NCBI RefSeq assembly: GCF_026151205.1
Contig: NC_087075.1
Span: 10,462,303-10,526,302, forward strand
DNA: 64,000 nt
From: Bolinopsis microptera
Taxonomy: Eukaryota; Ctenophora; Tentaculata; Lobata; Bolinopsidae
Direction of reading: 5' to 3'
Below, piece after piece: positions 53,701 through 59,700 of this stretch. The notes beneath the pieces are model-generated. The model worked only from the letters and a program-made list of their open reading frames with translations. It was not told the DNA's origin and searched no databases. Numbering within the stretch: position 1 is the first letter of the stretch; every line of letters begins with the position of its first letter. The position numbers were made by a program, and so were the translations under genes.

Positions 53701-56700
53701 CTTGCAATTTATATCAGTAAGCGAGTGTGTGAGTTTGAGAATATTGAACAATTTATTCCTAATCTCCGGGACGTAGATGAGATCACCAAATCGGCAGGTG
53801 AATTCATGTTAGTGAAAATTAACAACTGTAAAGGACTCAACAAAACCAAACTAATTGTTGACGTTTATAGGTCTCCATCACGTGACCCCGATAAGTTCAT
53901 AGCTTTACTTGATTCGGTACTATTAAGCCTAGACCGTCACAACAGAAAACACATAATGTTTGCTGGAGATTTTAATTTAGACCTCATAAACCACAGCAAC
54001 AATGTACATTGCCAAAATCTAGTGGACACCATGTCGAAATACGGTTTTTTTTCAGCTTGTTGCACGACCAACACGAGTTACAAGTCACAGCAGGACCTTA
54101 ATTGATCATGTCTACAGCAACGATGTTCAGCATACTCTCAGTTGCAATGTCCTGACAGTTGACATTTCAGACCATTTTGCCACCTTGACTACGATCTCTC
54201 TTGGTGATTTCTCTTACAGTCCTGCTAATGATCGATCCAAAACCGAACGATCACAAAAGCGTGATACACGTGCATTCAATGCCGCTAATAACTTAAAATT
54301 TTACGAACTGATCGACGCTGAAAATTGGGAGCAAATAACATCAAACATGGATGCTAATGAGCAGTATGATAAGTTCAACGAAATTTACAACAAGCACTAT
54401 AACACCGCGTACCCAATCAAATCTAAGCATGTCAGAAGGATGAATGAAAGGAAAAACCCCAAGCCTTTTATTCTGCCGTGGCTTGAAGACGCGTGTGCTC
54501 GAAAAAACTTGATGTATTTTGAATCCACAGTTTGCCCCACACAGAAAAATGTTGCTACGTACAAAAAATTAAAAAAATTTTGTGAAAAACATATCAATCT
54601 AGCAAGGGACAAATACCACAAAAAATACTTTGAAGAATATCAGTACAATTCCAAGAAACAGTGGGAGATGATAAATAAACTTCTAGGCAGGAAAGCTAAG
54701 CAAAATTCCAAATTCAAATTGCGGAGAGATGATGGAAACTTGATAAATTCGAACCGCGATGTTGCTGAACATTTTAACGCGTACTTTGCTAATATAGCAA
54801 CTAGAATCAAAGAGCAGATCAGTGCGCGTACCACTTTCGACCCTGGCGGGCATGCAAGATATTTAGACAGCCAGGTTGAGGAGAGCATGTTCATCTCGCC
54901 CACTGATCCTGTCGAAATCCAACGAACAATCTGTACCTTGAAAAATAAGGCCACACAGGATGTAAAAGTTGAGCCGCTCAAGATTGCCAAGGATTGTCCT
55001 AAGTTTTGTGGAATACTCTCAAATGTAGTAAATTCTTCCTTCAATGAAGGCTGCTTTCCGACATCACTGAAAATTGCAAAGGTAGTTCCTATCCTTAAGG
55101 GAGGCTCAAAACTAGATGTGAAAAACTACAGACCAATATCATTGCTCTGCACCTTTTCAAAAATCTATGAGAAACTCATGCACAGAAGAGTCCTTGACTT
55201 CCTAGAGCGACATAGCACTTTATTTGAAGGACAATACGGTTTTCGGCCGGGTCGGTCGTGTGAACATGCGCTCCTTGATGCAACCAACACGATTAGACAC
55301 AACCTCTCCAAAAAAGAGGTCTCTCTTCTCCTCCTACTTGATTTTAGCAAAGCGTTTGATGTAATTTCCCACGATATTCTCTTAGACAAACTGTATCATT
55401 ATGGTATAAGAGGACTAGCACACCAATGGTTCAAGTCTTATCTAAGTTCCAGGAGTCAGTATGTTTCAATAGGGGGCACAAATTCTTCCTCACAGTCTAT
55501 GAGACACGGAGTGCCGCAAGGCAGTATTCTAGGACCTTTACTTTTCATAATATATATCAATGACATGCCAAAAATCAAATCGTACGCTAAATTTGTTTTA
55601 TATGCTGACGACGCAAACATAATTATATCTGGTAAAAATCATCAAGAAATACTACAAAAGATGACAGAATTTTCTCCTTTATTGATAAACTGGGTAGATC
55701 AAAATGGTCTTTCGTTAAACCTTAAGAAAACGTGCTACATGCTCCTCTCACCCAACAGAACATCAACACCTGACGTAAATATTCAAATTGCAGGCACCAC
55801 TATTGAGCGAAAAACTGAGGCCCGATTTCTTGGCGTAATTGTTGACGAAAAATTGACTTGGACCAGTCACATTACTGCTCTTAAAGCGAAAATGATGCGG
55901 TATATTGGTATTATGTACAAAATAAAAAGTCGGCTGCCGATTAAAGTTAGACTCCAGATATACCAAAGCTTTGTACAGTCTCATATAAACTATTGTTCAT
56001 TGATATGGGGTTTTGCTGCAAAAAGCCATATAGATGCTTTATTCAGCAAACAGAAGCAAGGAATAAGGGCTATTATGCCTGGCTTCGTAAACTACTACTT
56101 TAAGGAAGGTGCCTTACCACAACACACAAAGCCATTTTTCAGTGAACATGAAATTCTCACTGTGCATGGTCTTATCGTTTACAACTCAATTATCTTGATG
56201 CATAAAGTTAAAAACATGCCACAATTAGTCCCCAAAAACATCTCTCAAGCTTTTCCCGCCGACATACCCACAAAACTTTCTGATCACACGTCAGCCTGCT
56301 CCTGGCTCCAGTTATACGGGAAAAGACACTTTCAAAACAGTATTTACTACAAGGGACCACTGCTCTCTGTCTTCGCAGACAAAGCAGACGTTACTACACT
56401 TCCGACATTATTTTCGATAAATCTGTTCAAGACTAGTGCCAAGAAAATGCTACTTAATCTTCAAAGTGATGGTGATGTTAACGAGTGGCAACCATTCCTA
56501 CTGCACAATGTTCCTGGCCTAAGACAGTCTAGACGTGAAATTTAAACTTATAACATCATTAATCACTGATGGTAAAATTTTGCACAAAATTTTAAAAACA
56601 ATAGTCCAAGCTGTTCAGTGCAAGTCTAAACTTCTTAACCTATAGGATCGATATTATGGATGTGTAATATCATGTGTAGCGTGAAGCGTCGTGTTTTTTA

Positions 56701-59700
56701 AATCTGTAGTTCATAGTACTTCATGATCACAGTGTACTTTTTGATAACAGTGTGCAGTGCCCTTTCCAGAGGGTTTGTTTTTAAAAAGAATTCTTTAATT
56801 TTCTTCTATTTTATATCTATTACTGTTTGTATTATAATTTTGAGTAAACATTAATCGAGTAAACCGCTCGATTCCCAATCAATCAGTGACCTGTGCTTGA
56901 AACCCCCTCAACCATCCACTACGTCAATATACTTGTTATACAAATATAGAAAAATATAATAATATAAAATTACTTATTGGTTTAGTTTGGTGACATAGGA
57001 GAGCCCAGTTGAGTTTTAGTTTAGGTTTAGGTTTTAAATTATAGTTTAAAAGGTTAGTCATGTTTCATGGCAGAGAGAGATATCATGTGTGCAGAGCCGT
57101 ACCGGATTTAGAATTTGAGATATAATATAAAGTAGTTACCATGTATTAGGGTCATCTCGATTTTGGAGGGATAGCAAGTGCTTTTTAAGGTTAGATTTAA
57201 TAATACCTGACGAGGCTGACAAGTCTGAATTCTTGGAAGAACCCGGGATTATTATCCCATCTTCATTAGCATCACAAATTTCGAATACATAGGGGCTGAG
57301 GTCATTCCAAATTTTCGTAGAGGTGTACAAAAAGTTCTGTTGGGAGATATCTAACCTCAGTAATGGGACAATCAGACGAAGTTTTTCATTTCTAGGACAG
57401 AACTTGAAAAGATCTTTAATCGACTGGGGGACATCAAATTTAAGAATTTTGAATAGTTCCATAAATGTATGGTACATGTGCAGATTCTCCAGGTTCATAA
57501 TTTTCTGCTCAGTGAATAGCGGTTTAGTGTGTTCAAGACAGTAGTTCTTGCTAGCCATTTAAGTGATACGAAAAGTTGTTTTTAGCAGGAGCTTTCAAAG
57601 GCAATTCGGTAATGTAGCTACGCACGGTTAAGGCACGGTTAAAGCACAGTTAAAAATACATGTGTAAATCTTCTTCCGCTATTTAAAGTATGTTTTTTTC
57701 CCGGAAATGAATTCCGTCTAATATTGAGTGGGTTAGAATTTTAAAATAATAATTAAATAAATAATTAACCAATTTATTAACTAACCCTTCATCTTGTTCA
57801 CTATCGTCCACAGCCTTTTCTGTCACGAATATAGCGACAAATGTGGTAGGTTAAAATGAACACTACACCCCAAAACCTCAGATACGTCTGAAATAACATG
57901 ATAAAGTAATATTGTATAGGGATTAATATAATTAGTGGATCATTATACAAAATTAGAGGATTATAATATAGAATCCGGGAATGCGGTCCCCAAAAATAAT
58001 ACAACGTGTACACTGTACATTGCATGGTAACAACATCTTATCTCTATAGTAACACTTTATCAACATGATAACATCTTACCTCCATAGTAACACTTTATCA
58101 ACATGGTAACATCTTACCTCCATAGTAATACAGCCCACATCTAACTCAACACTTCTGAACAGATTACAGAACATAGGGCTCTCCAGCGCCAGGAAGCCCA
58201 GGTAACCAAAGAAGTAGCCCACAGTTTGTCCCACTGTGTTACAGGTGCTGGCCCAGCCAATGTTACGAGTAGATAACATTGTTAGCGCCCATCTGGGGAG
58301 ATAGAGGGTTATTTTCATGCTGATAAATTATCTAATTAACCATCTAATTATCCATCTAAGATAAAAAGACAATAACAAAATAACAGTTTCTCATACAGTA
58401 ATTTTCAAATGTTTTGCTTGATAATTAAGACATTATTATGTATATTACCCGTCAACAGCTATATCCTGAGTAGCGGCAAGGAATGTGAGGAAACAGAACC
58501 ACCCAGCTAAAACACCAACATTAATCTCACCTGAAACACTAAATTAGCAACCCAATAAATGTAATAGATTAAACAAAGTGTAGCTAGTCCACACCCTAGC
58601 TCCAAAGGAGAATTTGTTTCGCTTCTAGTTAAAAGTCTCTATCAAGATATGAACCTGACCTCCATTGTGACCGAGTGCATCTCCAATAACAGTAGGAATG
58701 TAAAGCATAACACCACCAATACAGTACTGTAGTGGGACTAGCCAGGACTTCCTTCTCCCTAGTTTACTACTGTATATACAGTCTACCAGAGGCGCCCATA
58801 ACAGCTTACAACTGAGGGGGAGGGAGTTTTATCTGCGTCATGACATTTTGTAATTTGACAAAAAAGACGATAGTTGGTTAAGGCATATTAGATTGACAAC
58901 CATAATTATTATATTATTATAAAAGCTTAAACTATTCTGATAACTATAAAAACATGTCTCCTTCACCACATTAAGTAGTTAATGTAGTTGATGGTAAAGT
59001 ACCTGAAGGGATAAGAGACTATACTGAACGCAGCCTGTTGACTGTATCCTGATATCTTCTGTGCTATCAGTATTGGTATACTGCTGGACAATCCTAACGG
59101 CACTCCTGAACAAAGTTATCTGTTATCATGGTAACAAAATCGATGAGGCTTTAAAATTTACAATGCGGAATTAACAATACTCCAAATAAGGATAAATAAT
59201 TGGTAGTAATCACTACCTTGTAATACGTAGAGGAACATAAGGATACACACGCTGAAGAGATCTGATCCAAGTCCGAAGAAACCTGGATTTTTCCCGGACA
59301 TTTCCTCTTCTTTTTCTGCGTTTTCAGCGGGGGGTTTTGAAGGGGTCTCCTGAAAAGTTATAACCTAAATAACATTCATGTTAGAGCTTTCGAGAAATTT
59401 GATGGATCAAGCTAAAATTCGTTATTCAGTATTCACATGTTTCATTCTAAATGTCGGGACTTTGGAATGAAATGAGGTATTTGGATCCAGCACAAATAGT
59501 TAAACAACTAGTAGAAATCTGCTGACTGTGAATGGTGGGAATATTTATAACTTTGATGATATCGAGGAAGAGGAAGCAATGAGACGGCTGAATGAAAGCT
59601 TGACTTTAGAACAACCATAGAAAATATTTTCAAAACAAGATGCGATGTTGTCGGAAAATCCATTAGAACAAATCTTTGATCTCTACATTCCACAGTAATT

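Larger units (their letters stand above)
53590..56900 (+). mobile_element. 5'-truncated CR1-like LINE
   Basis: Plus-strand element in SLC33A1 intron 7, opposite to the host gene. It begins inside the endonuclease (first clear motif GRGGGLAIYI at about 53690) so ORF1 and the first part of EN are missing. EN and RT are separated by a single-base frame break near 54098. The RT and C-terminal parts are intact, followed by about 350 bp of 3' sequence. The end near 56900 is approximate. Confidence 0.85.

Noticed and set aside
57801-58025. A separate 74-residue minus-strand gene
   Set aside because: Its C-terminal half reads exon 7 of SLC33A1 (FWGVVFIL) up to the extra base; the rest is intron.
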